Assembly: GCF_027286305.1 (NCBI RefSeq)
Contig: NZ_CP114599.1
Coordinates: 3,257,001-3,321,000 of the forward strand
Reading direction: 5' to 3'
Length of the DNA stretch: 64,000 nucleotides
DNA from: Phenylobacterium sp. NIBR 498073
Lineage (GTDB): Bacteria; Pseudomonadota; Alphaproteobacteria; Caulobacterales; Caulobacteraceae
Each line of letters starts with the position of its first letter. Position 1 is the stretch's first letter. Of this stretch, positions 1 through 9,393 are shown one piece after another. The notes below the pieces were generated by a model. That model was not told the origin of the DNA. It did no database searches and was given only the letters and a program-made list of their open reading frames with translations. The translations under genes and the position numbers were made by a program.

Positions 1-1000
1 CCTGGTCAGCGGCAACCTGATCACGCGCGGCGCCGGCGGCGTCGTCCAAGGCGTGTTCGTCACCGACCAGATCGGCATCGGCTATGAGGGGGTCACCATC
101 GCCGCCAACGTCGTCGTCGGCGGGATGTACAACGGCATCATGGTGGCCGGCGCAAACAACGTGGTCATCGACGGCAACCTGGTGGCCTCGTATGGCGACC
201 AGAGGTCTTGGATCCGCGTCACGGAATCGACCAACACCCAGCTCAGCAACAATCAGGCGCCGAGCTACGTCCTTGAATCTAACGTCAACCTGAGCCAGTC
301 GGGGAACGCGGTCATCCCGGCGCTGACGGACAACGGAGCCAACGCGCTCGCCCACTGGATCAAGGGCGGCGACGGCGATGACCAGCTCAGCGCCCGGATC
401 GACGGCGGCAGCCGGATCGAGGGCGGGGCCGGCAACGACATCATCACCGGCCGCGAGTACGCTGACTATCTGCGTGGCGGCGACGGCGCAGACAGCATCT
501 CAGGCGGCGGCGGCTTCGACGACATCAACGGCAACACCGGCGACGACACGCTCCACGGCGGTGCAGGCGACGACTGGGTGGCCGGCGGACAACACAACGA
601 CCTGCTGCTCGGCGGGGCGGGCTCCGACCTCGTGCTCGGAAATCTCGGCAACGACACGATTTACGGCGAAATCGGCGCAGACACCCTGCGCGGCGGCCAA
701 AACAACGACGTCGTCATCGGCGGTGACGGCGACGACTGGCTGTCCGGGGACCTCGGCGACGACACCGTAACCGGCGGAGCCGGAGCCGATACCTTCCACA
801 TCTTCGGCCAAGCCGGCCTTGACCTAGTCACCGACTTCAACCGAGCCGAAGGCGACCGCGTCTTCGTCGGCGACGGCGCCCGCTACACGGTGAGCCAGGT
901 CGGCGGCGACGTCGTCATCGACCTCGTGGGCGGCGCGCGCATGGTCCTGGCCAATGTCCAGATGTCGTCGCTTTCCGACGGGTGGATCGTCTCGGCCTGA
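1..1000 (+). CDS. beta-helix / RTX calcium-binding repeat protein (5' truncated)
   Basis: The reading frame is open from base 2 to the TGA at 998-1000, so the gene enters from outside the window; 332 residues are visible. The first ~100 residues are the end of a right-handed parallel beta-helix (repeated N/D-G-N-x-V and MYNGI turns). From about visible residue 125 come roughly a dozen RTX nonapeptides of the GGxGxDxh type (GGDGDD, GGAGDD, GGAGAD). A C-terminal block of about 70 residues ends in GWIVSA. RTX proteins normally bind calcium outside the cell and leave through a type I secretion system reading a C-terminal signal; no such exporter is in the window. The visible helix resembles the neighbour at 1058, and the RTX block matches the protein at 52801-53811. 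A carbohydrate-active role (epimerase or lyase-like) is possible but unproven. Confidence 0.85.
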   Translation, partial: LVSGNLITRGAGGVVQGVFVTDQIGIGYEGVTIAANVVVGGMYNGIMVAGANNVVIDGNLVASYGDQRSWIRVTESTNTQLSNNQAPSYVLESNVNLSQSGNAVIPALTDNGANALAHWIKGGDGDDQLSARIDGGSRIEGGAGNDIITGREYADYLRGGDGADSISGGGGFDDINGNTGDDTLHGGAGDDWVAGGQHNDLLLGGAGSDLVLGNLGNDTIYGEIGADTLRGGQNNDVVIGGDGDDWLSGDLGDDTVTGGAGADTFHIFGQAGLDLVTDFNRAEGDRVFVGDGARYTVSQVGGDVVIDLVGGARMVLANVQMSSLSDGWIVSA

Positions 1001-1024
1001 CGTTCAGGCCGCAACGTCTGATAG

Positions 1025-1057
1025 GGTGGCGCTCCGTCGCAGCGAACGGAGCGCACC
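1025..1057 (+). promoter_or_regulatory. hairpin burying the Shine-Dalgarno of the 1058 gene
   Basis: GCGCTCCGT (1029-1037) pairs perfectly with ACGGAGCGC (1046-1054) across an 8-base loop. GGT/ACC can extend the stem around a bulged G. The GGAG at 1048-1051, the only ribosome-binding site for the ATG at 1058, lies in the 3' arm. There is no T-run, so a terminator for the upstream gene is less likely than translational control, but this is inference. Confidence 0.5.
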
Positions 1058-2080
1058 ATGCTGGAAATCCTGCTCTGGGCCCTCAGCGCGGACGCCGCGC
1101 CTAATCAAGCGCAGCACGCCGCGCCACCGCCCGAGCGCGTCGCCGAACTCAGACCGATCACGGTCCGTGACGCCCCAGCCCTGACCCTGGCGATGACCGC
1201 GGCCGGCCCTGGCGCGACCGTCGTTCTGGCGCCCGGCGACTACAGTCAGATCGCGCTCAGCGATCTCAGCTTCGCCACGCCGGTCACCCTGATCGCCCGG
1301 GATGCGCGAACCACCGGCTTCGTGCTGACCAACGTCGCAGGCCTGCGGATCATCGGCCTGGGCGTGGTGCTCGACCAGCCGGGCGCCGGCCGGCTCGCCG
1401 TGAACAACAGCCAGGATATCCAATTCAGCGAAGTGACAGCGCGCGGCCTGCGGACAGGCCAGGGCCTTGTCTTCACCAACTCGCGCAACGTGCGCGTGGA
1501 GAAGTCGTCCTTTTCAGGCTTTCGGAACGGGATCGTCCTCTCCGGCGGATCCGACGTGGCGATCGAGGGCAACACCTTCCGAGGGCTCGGGGCCGACGGC
1601 GTCACCAGCAATGGCGCCTCGCGGTTGCTGATCAAGGGCAACGACTTCGCCGACTTCGACCCGACGCCGGGAGCGCACCCAGACGCCATCCAGCTGTTCA
1701 GCCGCAACGCCACGGCCTCTGCCGAAGACATAACCATCGTCGACAACCGCATTCGCCGCGGCTCGGGCGGCATCATGCAGGGCATCTTCATAACCGACCA
1801 GACCGGAGCCCTGCCCTATCGCCGGGTGGTGATCCGCGACAATCTCATCGAGGGCTCGATGTACAACGGCATCGCCGTGGCGCACGCCGAGGACGTCGAA
1901 GTCTCGGGCAACACCGTCCAGCCCTACGAGGGCATGAACGCGCGCATCAGCCTCACCTACGTCACCCGCGGCCAGGTGTTCAAGAACCGCTACTGGAAGC
2001 TGCTCCAGAGCGACAACAAGAACCTCGCCGTCAAGGACCGGCCGAGCCTCAGCCCGATCCGGCCGCCGACCGCGCCCTAG
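1058..2080 (+). CDS. right-handed parallel beta-helix repeat protein
   Basis: 340 residues. The short N-terminus, [14 protein letters not shown], resembles a weak signal peptide. The body from about residue 45 is a chain of beta-helix rungs (V-x-G-L-x-I-x-G, I-x-G-N-x-F/D), as in pectate-lyase, AlgG or chondroitinase-B-like folds. It opens with an L-x-P-G-D-Y turn typical of polysaccharide-lyase-type helices. It has no RTX tail, unlike its upstream neighbour, although the two share helix motifs such as GI/VFI/VTDQ and MYNGI. A polysaccharide substrate is likely given the adjacent dTDP-sugar genes, but no catalytic residues can be assigned by eye. Its TAG stop interlocks with the rmlA stop through the palindrome CTAG at 2077-2080. 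Confidence 0.8.
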   Translation: MLEILLWALSADAAPNQAQHAAPPPERVAELRPITVRDAPALTLAMTAAGPGATVVLAPGDYSQIALSDLSFATPVTLIARDARTTGFVLTNVAGLRIIGLGVVLDQPGAGRLAVNNSQDIQFSEVTARGLRTGQGLVFTNSRNVRVEKSSFSGFRNGIVLSGGSDVAIEGNTFRGLGADGVTSNGASRLLIKGNDFADFDPTPGAHPDAIQLFSRNATASAEDITIVDNRIRRGSGGIMQGIFITDQTGALPYRRVVIRDNLIEGSMYNGIAVAHAEDVEVSGNTVQPYEGMNARISLTYVTRGQVFKNRYWKLLQSDNKNLAVKDRPSLSPIRPPTAP

Positions 2081-2970
2081 ATCAGCCGGCGGCTGGGCGG
2101 GGCGGCCTGCTCGGCGATGTCGAGCAGGTATTTGCCATAGGCGGTCTTCTCGAACAGCTTGCCGCGCACGCGCAGCTGGTCGCGGTCGATGAAGCCGTTG
2201 ATGTAGGCGATCTCTTCGAGGCAGGCGATGTGCACGCCCTGGCGCTTCTGGACCGCGCGCACGAACTCCGACGCCTCGACCAGGCTCTCGTGCGTGCCGG
2301 TGTCGAGCCAGGCGTAGCCGCGCGACAGCTGCTCGACGAACAGGTCCCCGGCTTCCATGTACATGCGGTTGAGGTCGGTGATCTCGAGTTCGCCGCGGGC
2401 CGACGGGCGCACCCGCTTGGCGAATTCGACCACACGGTTGTCGTAGAAATAGAGACCGGTGACCGCTTGGCGCGACTTCGGCTCGGCGGGCTTTTCCTCC
2501 AGGCTGATCGCCCGGCCGGTGTCGTCCAGCTCGACCACGCCGTAGGCCTGGGGCTGGTCGACCTCGTACGAAAAGATCGTCGCCCCGTCCTCACGGTCCG
2601 CCGCGTTCTTCAGCAACCGGCTCATGCCCGCGCCGAAGAAAATGTTGTCGCCCAGCACCAGGGCGGCGCGGTCATCGCCGACGAAGCTCTCGCCGATCAG
2701 GAAGGCCTGGGCCAGACCCTCGGGCTTCGGCTGGATCGCGTACTCGATATTGAGCCCGAAGTTCGAGCCGTCCTCGAACAGCCGCCGGTAGTTGTCGATG
2801 TACTCGGGCGACGAGATGATCAGGATGTCCCGGATGCCGGCCAGCATGAGCACCGACAGCGGATAATAGATCATCGGCTTGTCGTAGATCGGCAGCAGTT
2901 GCTTGTTCACCGCCAGCGTCGCCGGATGCAGCCGGGTGCCCGAGCCGCCGGCCAGGATGATGCCCTTCAT
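2077..2970 (-). CDS. rmlA: glucose-1-phosphate thymidylyltransferase
   Basis: 297 residues, usual for RmlA. The enzyme makes dTDP-glucose from glucose-1-phosphate and dTTP, the first step towards dTDP-rhamnose and related deoxysugars. The N-terminal nucleotidyltransferase signature [20 protein letters not shown] is complete, followed by the family block [11 protein letters not shown] and [11 protein letters not shown]. It is last in the leftward rmlB-rmlD-rmlA operon and starts directly after the rmlD stop codon with no gap, which implies translational coupling. The product should feed LPS or exopolysaccharide synthesis in the cytoplasm. Confidence 0.97.
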   Translation of the reverse strand: MKGIILAGGSGTRLHPATLAVNKQLLPIYDKPMIYYPLSVLMLAGIRDILIISSPEYIDNYRRLFEDGSNFGLNIEYAIQPKPEGLAQAFLIGESFVGDDRAALVLGDNIFFGAGMSRLLKNAADREDGATIFSYEVDQPQAYGVVELDDTGRAISLEEKPAEPKSRQAVTGLYFYDNRVVEFAKRVRPSARGELEITDLNRMYMEAGDLFVEQLSRGYAWLDTGTHESLVEASEFVRAVQKRQGVHIACLEEIAYINGFIDRDQLRVRGKLFEKTAYGKYLLDIAEQAAPPSRRLI

Positions 2971-3885
2971 CTAAAGTCCTTGTTCCTGCGTGGCGGGAAG
3001 CAGCGCCTCGACAATATCTTCCACCACCGCCCGCCAGGGGCGCGGTTCGATCCCGTAGTCGGCCTGCAACTTGGCCGTATCCAGGCGTGAATTGGCCGGC
3101 CGGCGGGCCGGGGTCGGAAACTCAGCGGTGGTGATGGCTTCGAGCCGCGGCGCCGGGGCCCCGCGCGCCTGCGCCATTTCGAACACCGCCCGGGCCAGTT
3201 CGCACCAGGTCGCCTCGCCGGCGTTGACGAAGTGATAGGTGCCGGTCGGCGCCGACGGCTCGGCGATCATTCGGCCGGTTATCTTGAGCAGGGTCGCGGC
3301 GATGTCGGCGGCGCTGGTCGGGCAGCCGCGCTGGTCATCGACCACCCGCACCTCGGGCCGCGTCTGCGCCAGCCGCAGCATCGTCTTGATGAAGTTGGAT
3401 CCATGCGGACTGACCACCCAGGCCGTACGCAGGATGAGATGGCGGCGATTGCCTGTTCGCACGGCCTGCTCGCCGGCCTCCTTCGAGCCGCCATAGACGC
3501 CCAGCGGCGCCACCGGGTCGGATTCGCGATAGGCGCCGTGCCGGGAGCCGTCGAACACATAGTCGGTCGAGACGTGGATCAGCGGAATCTGCGCGGCGGC
3601 GGTCGCCTGCGCCAGGGCCGCAGGGCCAAGGGCGTTGGCCCGCCAGGCCTCGACCACCTCGCTCTCGGCGCGGTCGACCGCGGTATAGGCGCCGCAGTTG
3701 ATCACCGCTGCCCAGGGCCGCGAGGCGACCATCGCCAGGATCGCATCGGGATCGCCCAGGCTCAACGCCGCGCTCGACGGCGCGACAATGTTCATCGTCG
3801 CCGGAGCCTGGCGGCGTATCTCGGTTCCGACCTGACCGCTGCCGCCGGTCAGCAGCACGGCCGCCGTTGCGGTCGAAGAAGTCAT
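2971..3885 (-). CDS. rmlD: dTDP-4-dehydrorhamnose reductase
   Basis: 304 residues from the ATG at 3885. A longer reading exists, but this start overlaps the rmlB stop as ATGA and places the Rossmann motif [10 protein letters not shown] at the N-terminus, where the family has it. The SDR landmarks STDYVFDG and YGGSK (catalytic Y-x-x-x-K) are present. The enzyme reduces dTDP-4-keto-L-rhamnose with NAD(P)H in the last step to dTDP-L-rhamnose. Its substrate normally needs the 3,5-epimerase RmlC, which is not encoded in this window. Confidence 0.95.
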   Translation of the reverse strand: MTSSTATAAVLLTGGSGQVGTEIRRQAPATMNIVAPSSAALSLGDPDAILAMVASRPWAAVINCGAYTAVDRAESEVVEAWRANALGPAALAQATAAAQIPLIHVSTDYVFDGSRHGAYRESDPVAPLGVYGGSKEAGEQAVRTGNRRHLILRTAWVVSPHGSNFIKTMLRLAQTRPEVRVVDDQRGCPTSAADIAATLLKITGRMIAEPSAPTGTYHFVNAGEATWCELARAVFEMAQARGAPAPRLEAITTAEFPTPARRPANSRLDTAKLQADYGIEPRPWRAVVEDIVEALLPATQEQGL

Positions 3886-4946
3886 GCGCCGACGGTCTTC
3901 AGGCCCAGCCGTTGGCCCACGTCGCTGCTCGCCAGGATCGGGGCCCACCAGGCATCGTTCTCGAGGTACCAACGGACGGTCTTCTCGATGCCGGTGTCGA
4001 AGCTTTCGGCTGCCCGCCAGCCGAGCTCCCGGTCGAGCTTGGTCGGGTCGATGGCGTAGCGGTGATCGTGGCCCGGCCGGTCGGCGACGAAACTGACCTG
4101 CTCCTTGTAGGACTTGCCGTCCCCGCGGGGCCGCAGGCGGTCGAGCGTCTCGCAGATCGCGTGCACCACCTGCAGGTTGGTGCGCTCGGCCCGCCCGCCG
4201 ATGATGTAGCTCTCGCCCGGCGTACCGGCCTCGAACACCCGGGTCAGGGCCCGGGCGTGGTCATCGACATAGAGCCAGTCGCGGACATTGGCGCCCGCGC
4301 CGTAGACCGGCAGCGGCTCGCCCGCCAGGCACTTGACGATCATCAGCGGGATCAGCTTCTCGGGGAAGTGATACGGGCCGTAGTTGTTCGAGCAGTTGGT
4401 GACCAGCACCGGCAGGCCGTAGGTATGGTGCCAGGCCCGCACCAGGTGGTCCGATGAGGCCTTCGAGGCCGAATAGGGCGAGCGGGGGTCGTAGGCCGTC
4501 GTCTCAGTGAAGAAGCCGGTGTCGCCCAGCGAACCGAACACCTCGTCGGTCGAGATGTGGTGAAAGCGGAAGGCGTCCTGGGCCGCCCTGTCCAGGCCGC
4601 GCCAGTAGGCCAGCACCTCCGACAGCATTACGAAAGTGCCGACGATGTTGGTCTGGATGAACTCCGCCGGGCCGTCGATCGAACGGTCGACATGAGACTC
4701 AGCCGCCAAGTGGGTCACCACGTCCGGGCGGAAGTCGCGCAGGGCCGCGCGCACGGCGCCGCCGTCTGCGACATCGACCTTGCGGAACGAATAGCGGTTG
4801 TTCCCCGCCACGCCGTCCAGCGAACGCTCGTCCCCGGCATAGGTCAGCTTGTCGAGGTTCAGCACCTCGTGCTCGGTTTCGGCGATCAGGTGCCGGATCA
4901 GGGCCGAGCCGATGAAGCCGGCGCCGCCGGTGACAAGAATGCGCAA
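3882..4946 (-). CDS. rmlB: dTDP-glucose 4,6-dehydratase
   Basis: 354 residues, TTG start at 4946 with a GGGGGAG ribosome-binding site 6 bases upstream. This is an extended [12 protein letters not shown] Rossmann motif, [19 protein letters not shown] (catalytic D-E pair) and YSASK (Y-x-x-x-K). It converts dTDP-glucose to dTDP-4-keto-6-deoxyglucose. It is first in the operon rmlB-rmlD-rmlA and overlaps rmlD by 4 bp. No rmlC is adjacent, so either the epimerase lies elsewhere or the pathway ends in another 6-deoxyhexose. Confidence 0.97.
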   Translation of the reverse strand: MRILVTGGAGFIGSALIRHLIAETEHEVLNLDKLTYAGDERSLDGVAGNNRYSFRKVDVADGGAVRAALRDFRPDVVTHLAAESHVDRSIDGPAEFIQTNIVGTFVMLSEVLAYWRGLDRAAQDAFRFHHISTDEVFGSLGDTGFFTETTAYDPRSPYSASKASSDHLVRAWHHTYGLPVLVTNCSNNYGPYHFPEKLIPLMIVKCLAGEPLPVYGAGANVRDWLYVDDHARALTRVFEAGTPGESYIIGGRAERTNLQVVHAICETLDRLRPRGDGKSYKEQVSFVADRPGHDHRYAIDPTKLDRELGWRAAESFDTGIEKTVRWYLENDAWWAPILASSDVGQRLGLKTVGA

Positions 4947-5009
4947 AACCTACTCCCCCAGAGATCGCTGGCGTCGAAGGCTACTCCATACCGCCTGCGC
5001 CGCCCTTGG

Positions 5010-5032
5010 CGAAAGGGCCAGCGGCCCTTTCG
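5010..5032 (-). terminator. 10-bp hairpin between ATPase gene and rmlB
   Basis: CGAAAGGGCC (5010-5019) and GGCCCTTTCG (5023-5032) form a perfect 10-bp stem with loop AGC. It lies 9 bp after the ATPase stop and 64 bp before the rmlB start. There is no T-tract on either side, so it may be a factor-dependent terminator or processing site separating the ATPase transcript from rmlBDA. Confidence 0.5.
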
Positions 5033-5040
5033 GTTCCCGA

Positions 5041-6525
5041 TCAGGACCGACCGGCGGCCCTGGGGGTGACGACGGCGGCCGATGTCGCCTTCTCGGCGGG
5101 CTTGTCCGTCGCCGGCGCCTTGTCGGTGGTCGGGACCACGGGCCTGTCGGCCGGCGCGCCCGACTTGCGGTTTTCCAGGAAGCGCTGCTGCGCGGCCAGG
5201 ATCCACAGATAAGGCAGCACGGCCTCTTCGGCGAAGCGATAGCCGCGGCCGAACTCGTCGTCGTGGGCCTCCAGCAGCACGTGCTTGGCGGCCAGGTCTT
5301 CGAGCGTCGCCTTGAAGCTCGAGGCGTTGGCCACGCTCGGATAGAGCGCGTCCACGTCGCGGTCGTCGAAACGGCCGTTGTTGAAGATCGCCGCGCCGGC
5401 CATCACGCCCAGCACATGGCGCACGCCGCTCTTGGCCGCCTGGTCAATCTGAACCAGCGAATGCTTGGAGATCCGGCCGCGGAATTCGGTCAGCGCCTGG
5501 TCCACGGCCTGCGACACGTCCTCGACCGTGACGTTGGTGCGCCCCTTGTCGATCGCGGCCAGCCCCGAATGGTGGCTCAGCAGGCTGGCGAAATAGGGCG
5601 AGCCATTGGCGACGAAGACAATGAAGTCGGTGGCCGACTTGTCATAGGTCAGGCCGCTGAGCTCCTCGCCGTTCTCGACCAGGTGGTTGACCTCCGAGGC
5701 GCTCATCTTCGGCACCTGCAGAGCGAAGATGTTCCGGCGGATCGACGGGATATGTTCGACCAGTTCGGTCAGGTCCGCGGCCACGCCGGCGATCACCAGT
5801 TGGGTGCGGATCGAGCGGTCCGAGAGGTTCTTGATCAGCTCGGCGATATTGCGACGGAACTCCGGGGAGTCGCAGACATCGAATTCGTCGAGCACCACGA
5901 GCACGCGGGTGCCGGTCAGCTTGGCGAAAAGATCCGCGACCAGCCGCGGCGTCAGAGTCGTGGCCGGCAGCAGGTCGGCCAGGGTGCCGCCGCGCTCAGC
6001 CTCGTTGGTCGTCGGCGCAAAGCCGCTGTGGAACAGCAGTGGAATGTCGGCGGCGACGGCGCGGAAGATCTCGTCGAAGGTCGAGCCGGCCCCGCAGGAG
6101 CAATAGACCACGATGTAGCGGGCCTCTTCGGCCGCCTGGGTCAGCACATGCACCAGCGAGGTCTTACCGATGCCCCGCTCGCCGTACATGATCACGTGGA
6201 CGCGCTGGTCCTCGATCGACCGGATCAGCGTCGTCAGCACGTCCAGACGACCGGCGAACATCCGGCGGTCGGTGATCGGCTGCGAGGGCGTGAACGCGCT
6301 GCGCAGCTTGATCCGCGCGCTGGCGAAACGGTCGTTCAGGCGCGGGCTCAGCTGGTCGCCGGCCATGGACTGGAAGCGCGGAAACGCCGAGTCAGTCTGC
6401 TTTTTGACCGGGATGCCCTCGCGCGGCGCCGGCGGCGCTGCGAAGACGAGGTTCGGCTGGGGGTTCGTGGCGGCTTTCGGCTTACGCCCGAAAGAGCGCG
6501 CCATCACGCTATTGATCCAACTCAC
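5041..6525 (-). CDS. AAA+ ATPase of unknown partner
   Basis: 494 residues from a GTG at 6525, chosen because GGAGG lies 4 bases upstream; an in-frame ATG at 6504 is the alternative. The Walker A GERGIGKTS (about residue 115) and Walker B VLVVLDEFD are intact. The organisation resembles Orc1/Cdc6-like or STAND-type AAA ATPases: a nucleotide-binding core, then an alpha-helical region. The last ~40 residues are low-complexity Ala/Pro/Lys/Thr, probably disordered. No membrane segment is evident. It sits between the rml operon and a membrane acyltransferase, so a role in envelope glycan assembly is possible, but the sequence does not name a partner. A TTGACT hexamer at 6651-6646 is a weak promoter candidate. 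Confidence 0.75.
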   Translation of the reverse strand: MSWINSVMARSFGRKPKAATNPQPNLVFAAPPAPREGIPVKKQTDSAFPRFQSMAGDQLSPRLNDRFASARIKLRSAFTPSQPITDRRMFAGRLDVLTTLIRSIEDQRVHVIMYGERGIGKTSLVHVLTQAAEEARYIVVYCSCGAGSTFDEIFRAVAADIPLLFHSGFAPTTNEAERGGTLADLLPATTLTPRLVADLFAKLTGTRVLVVLDEFDVCDSPEFRRNIAELIKNLSDRSIRTQLVIAGVAADLTELVEHIPSIRRNIFALQVPKMSASEVNHLVENGEELSGLTYDKSATDFIVFVANGSPYFASLLSHHSGLAAIDKGRTNVTVEDVSQAVDQALTEFRGRISKHSLVQIDQAAKSGVRHVLGVMAGAAIFNNGRFDDRDVDALYPSVANASSFKATLEDLAAKHVLLEAHDDEFGRGYRFAEEAVLPYLWILAAQQRFLENRKSGAPADRPVVPTTDKAPATDKPAEKATSAAVVTPRAAGRS

Positions 6526-6680
6526 GGCGCCTCCAAGCACGCATGCTGCGGTGCATCTGCGATATCGACGGTCTACGACCGCAGGTTTGAACCCGCCACC
6601 CGTAAACACGCCGATTGTGGCGAAATCTTAAACCGGTCCGAGTTGAGTCAACGTTAATCGCCAGCTCTGCTCGACAAGCT

Positions 6681-9305
6681 CTACTGAACAACTTCTCGCC
6701 GCCGGCCCTCCTGGCCGCGGGCGAGCCGCTCCAACACCTTCTCCGAGACCTTGTAGGCCCCCACCCCCAGCGCGACCGACACCGCCACGATCAACGGCAC
6801 GTTCTGCACGTGCAGAACGTGCAGGAAGCCGTGCACCGGCACGCCGTGGGTCAGGTAGATATAGAAGCTCGCCGCCGCGATCAGGCCAACAAAGCCGTGC
6901 AGCAGGTTAGGCAGGAAAATTCGCGGCGCCCATAGGATCAGGCCCGCCGCGGACGCCAGCCACAGGGCGTGGGTCACGTTGGCAGGATACTGGAAGTGCT
7001 CCCAGATCGCCTGCGGCCCTGCGAACTGCAGCGCCGCGATCACCAGACACACCAGGGTCAGCAGCAGCTTGCGCGGGACGGTCGTGGCCCGGTGCAGGCA
7101 CCACCCGAACGCCAACAGATAGAACACGGCGTCGGGCGTGCGCTCCAGCAAGTACTCGTGCGGCATGATCAAGGAGGCGATCACCCGGACGGCCAGCGCC
7201 GCGGCCAGCAGCGCAAGGCCAAAATCCCAAGGTCGTCGCACCGCGAACCGACGCACCGGCCCGATGGCGAACAACGCCGCGAAGATCAGCATGCATTGGA
7301 GCAGCGCCTCCAGGAACCAGTACGGCTCCAGGAAGCTGCCGAAGCGGCCGAAAAAGTTGCTCACCAACAGCAGCGACGGAACGTCGAAGGTCTTTTCGGA
7401 GATCAGGTAGAGGCAGAGGATCACGTAGTAGGGTGCGATGATCCTCTGGAAGAAGGTGGCCAGCATCGAGCGCCCCCCGCCGTCGTTGAGGCGTGAGCCC
7501 TGGTAGCGGGACAAATTGTAGCCTGAGAGCAACAGCAGCACATGCGCGCTGCCGCCGATCGGCCAGGCCGAGGCGTGCGAGATCACCACGCTGATGATCG
7601 CAGCCGCCCGAATGGCGACCTCCGACTCGACGCCGCGCAGGCTGAAGACCCCGCGGCGGCGGGTGACAGCCTTGTCGGCCAGCGCCTGCAGGTCGGCGAT
7701 GCTCGTCTCTTCCCACCGCTCCGGCAGGAAGCCCAGACGCCCCTCGATGTCGAGCGACAGCGCCACATAGCCCAGGGAGTCGCCGCCCAGGCTGACGAAG
7801 CTGTCCGCTGGGGTGATGGCCGCCCGCGGGAAGGCGCGGCGAAACGCGCTCTCGATGGCCCTGCCCCCGCCGCCCCGGGCCGGCGGTCGGCGCGACGGCG
7901 CAGCCCGCGCCGCGGCCAACAGCGCCTGATAGTCCATCTTGCCCGAACTCAGGGTCGGCAACTCGTCATAGCCGATCGCCACGATGCCGGAGACGGGTAG
8001 CGACAACACCTGTGACAGACCTTCGGCCACGACCTGCGGCTCGGCGGCGACCACGCCCACCGCCAGCATTTCGTCGTCGCCGGTGACGATCGCGCTCACA
8101 CCCTGCCGCCGCAGCTGGTCTTCGACCTCATCGAAGCTGATGCGCAGCCCGAACAGCTTGGAGAACCGGGTCTTGCGCCCCACGATCCGATAGAGGCCCT
8201 GCGCATCGCGCATCGCCAGGTCGCCGGTCGGAAGCTCGGACAGCTCGCGCCCCTTGGCCAGGTCCGCCTCGACCAGCGCATAGCCCGACATCACGTTGGC
8301 GCCGCGGTACACCAGCTCGCCCCGAACCTCCGCACCTTCCACGACCCCGCCGGCCTCGTCGACGAGATGAAAGGCGCCCCCCGGGATCGCCATCCCGATG
8401 CAGCCCGGATTGTCCAACAGCAGCTCGGGCGGCACATAGGCCATCCGCGCCGTCGCCTCGGTCTGGCCATACATGACGAAGAAGCGCACGCCCGTCCCTC
8501 GCGCCCACTCGGCGTAGGTCCGCGCCGTCTCCGGCGGCAGGCGCCCGCCAGCCTGGGTCATCGTCCGCAGCGAGGGTAGCCGGCGGAGCCGCAAGCCGAT
8601 GCGCTCGAAAAGCTCGTAGGTATAGGGAACCCCGGCCAGGGAGGTCGCCTCCTCGGCCGCGAAGAAGTCCCAGAACGCATCATCGACCACCGAGCGAGCG
8701 GTCAGCAGGATCGCACCGCCTGCCGCCAGGTGCGAATTCACGACCGACAACCCATAGCTATAGTGGATCGGCAGGGTGGTGATCGCCCGGTCGTCTGACG
8801 TCAGGCCCAGATACTCACCGATCGACTTCGCGTTGGCGTCGACCGCGGTGCGATCCAGGCGCACCAGTTTGGCCGCACCGGTCGAGCCCGAGGTCGAGAG
8901 CAGCACCGCCAGATCGGGATGCAGGTTCCGCGCACCGGGCGCGCCGGGCTCAGCGACCCAGCGCGCGCCGTCCTTACGGAAACGGACGCTTGGCCGATAG
9001 ATCTCAATGGTCCGCTGCGACTGTCCGGCGCCGCCGTCGCCGGCCATGATCACCGGATGCCCGTGACGCAGCGCCGCGATGTAAGCGACCAACGGGGCCA
9101 GTTCATTGGCCGCCTCGATCAGCAGCAGGTGCCGCCCCGGCGGCAGGCTGGCGGCGAACTCGTCGGCGCGGGCGGCGAGCTCAATGTAACTGAGACGCTC
9201 GCCGGCGTCGGTGGCCACCGCCAACGCGTGGCCATGCGCCTCAAGGCGTCCGGCGAACGTGGCCGTGAGCGGGATGGACGGAGCGGCAATATCGGACGCA
9301 CTCAA
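6681..9305 (-). CDS. AMP-binding / carrier / acyltransferase-3 fusion protein
   Basis: 874 residues, apparently a TTG start at 9305. Residues ~1-460 form an acyl-adenylating domain with STSGSTGAAK (A3), YGQTEAT (A5), a TGDLAMRD / GRKTRFSK block (A7-A8) and the A10 lysine in SSGKMDYQAL. Residues ~480-560 form a peptidyl/acyl carrier domain with the phosphopantetheine serine in LGGDSLG. From ~575 there is a multi-spanning acyltransferase-3 domain beginning with a conserved His (VVISHASAW), with about ten hydrophobic helices. One chain therefore appears able to activate a carboxylic acid, hold it as a thioester and transfer it across or at the membrane, probably onto a glycan. The logic resembles DltA-DltC-DltB in one polypeptide. 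The substrate is unknown. Confidence 0.88.
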   Translation of the reverse strand: MSASDIAAPSIPLTATFAGRLEAHGHALAVATDAGERLSYIELAARADEFAASLPPGRHLLLIEAANELAPLVAYIAALRHGHPVIMAGDGGAGQSQRTIEIYRPSVRFRKDGARWVAEPGAPGARNLHPDLAVLLSTSGSTGAAKLVRLDRTAVDANAKSIGEYLGLTSDDRAITTLPIHYSYGLSVVNSHLAAGGAILLTARSVVDDAFWDFFAAEEATSLAGVPYTYELFERIGLRLRRLPSLRTMTQAGGRLPPETARTYAEWARGTGVRFFVMYGQTEATARMAYVPPELLLDNPGCIGMAIPGGAFHLVDEAGGVVEGAEVRGELVYRGANVMSGYALVEADLAKGRELSELPTGDLAMRDAQGLYRIVGRKTRFSKLFGLRISFDEVEDQLRRQGVSAIVTGDDEMLAVGVVAAEPQVVAEGLSQVLSLPVSGIVAIGYDELPTLSSGKMDYQALLAAARAAPSRRPPARGGGGRAIESAFRRAFPRAAITPADSFVSLGGDSLGYVALSLDIEGRLGFLPERWEETSIADLQALADKAVTRRRGVFSLRGVESEVAIRAAAIISVVISHASAWPIGGSAHVLLLLSGYNLSRYQGSRLNDGGGRSMLATFFQRIIAPYYVILCLYLISEKTFDVPSLLLVSNFFGRFGSFLEPYWFLEALLQCMLIFAALFAIGPVRRFAVRRPWDFGLALLAAALAVRVIASLIMPHEYLLERTPDAVFYLLAFGWCLHRATTVPRKLLLTLVCLVIAALQFAGPQAIWEHFQYPANVTHALWLASAAGLILWAPRIFLPNLLHGFVGLIAAASFYIYLTHGVPVHGFLHVLHVQNVPLIVAVSVALGVGAYKVSEKVLERLARGQEGRRREVVQ
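6797..6822. repeat. 26-bp perfect palindrome inside coding sequence
   Basis: Two 13-base arms, GCACGTTCTGCAC (6797-6809) and GTGCAGAACGTGC (6810-6822), are exact reverse complements with no spacer and meet at CACGTG. It falls in the last membrane-domain codons of the fusion gene. Length and perfection make chance unlikely in 64 kb. It is not a parS match, which needs TTTCACGTGAAA at the core. Confidence 0.85.
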
Positions 9306-9393
9306 CGGTTCGGCCCCCGCCTGTCTGGTCTGGCCGCGTCGTCAGCCCCATGCCTTGCGCGACCGAAGGGGATATGCCGGACGCGAGGTCCGG

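Noticed and set aside
375..800. CRISPR-like or DNA tandem repeat array
   Set aside because: The periodic GGC-GGC-GAC sequence encodes RTX nonapeptides; no constant-length repeat and unique spacer pattern exists. The same applies to 52900-53450.
4849..6657. 602-residue plus-strand frame
   Set aside because: Antisense shadow of the AAA+ ATPase gene caused by high GC3; no domain visible.
6797..6822. parS centromere site
   Set aside because: The palindrome shares only CACGTG with parS; the flanking TTT/AAA is missing, and the locus has no par genes.
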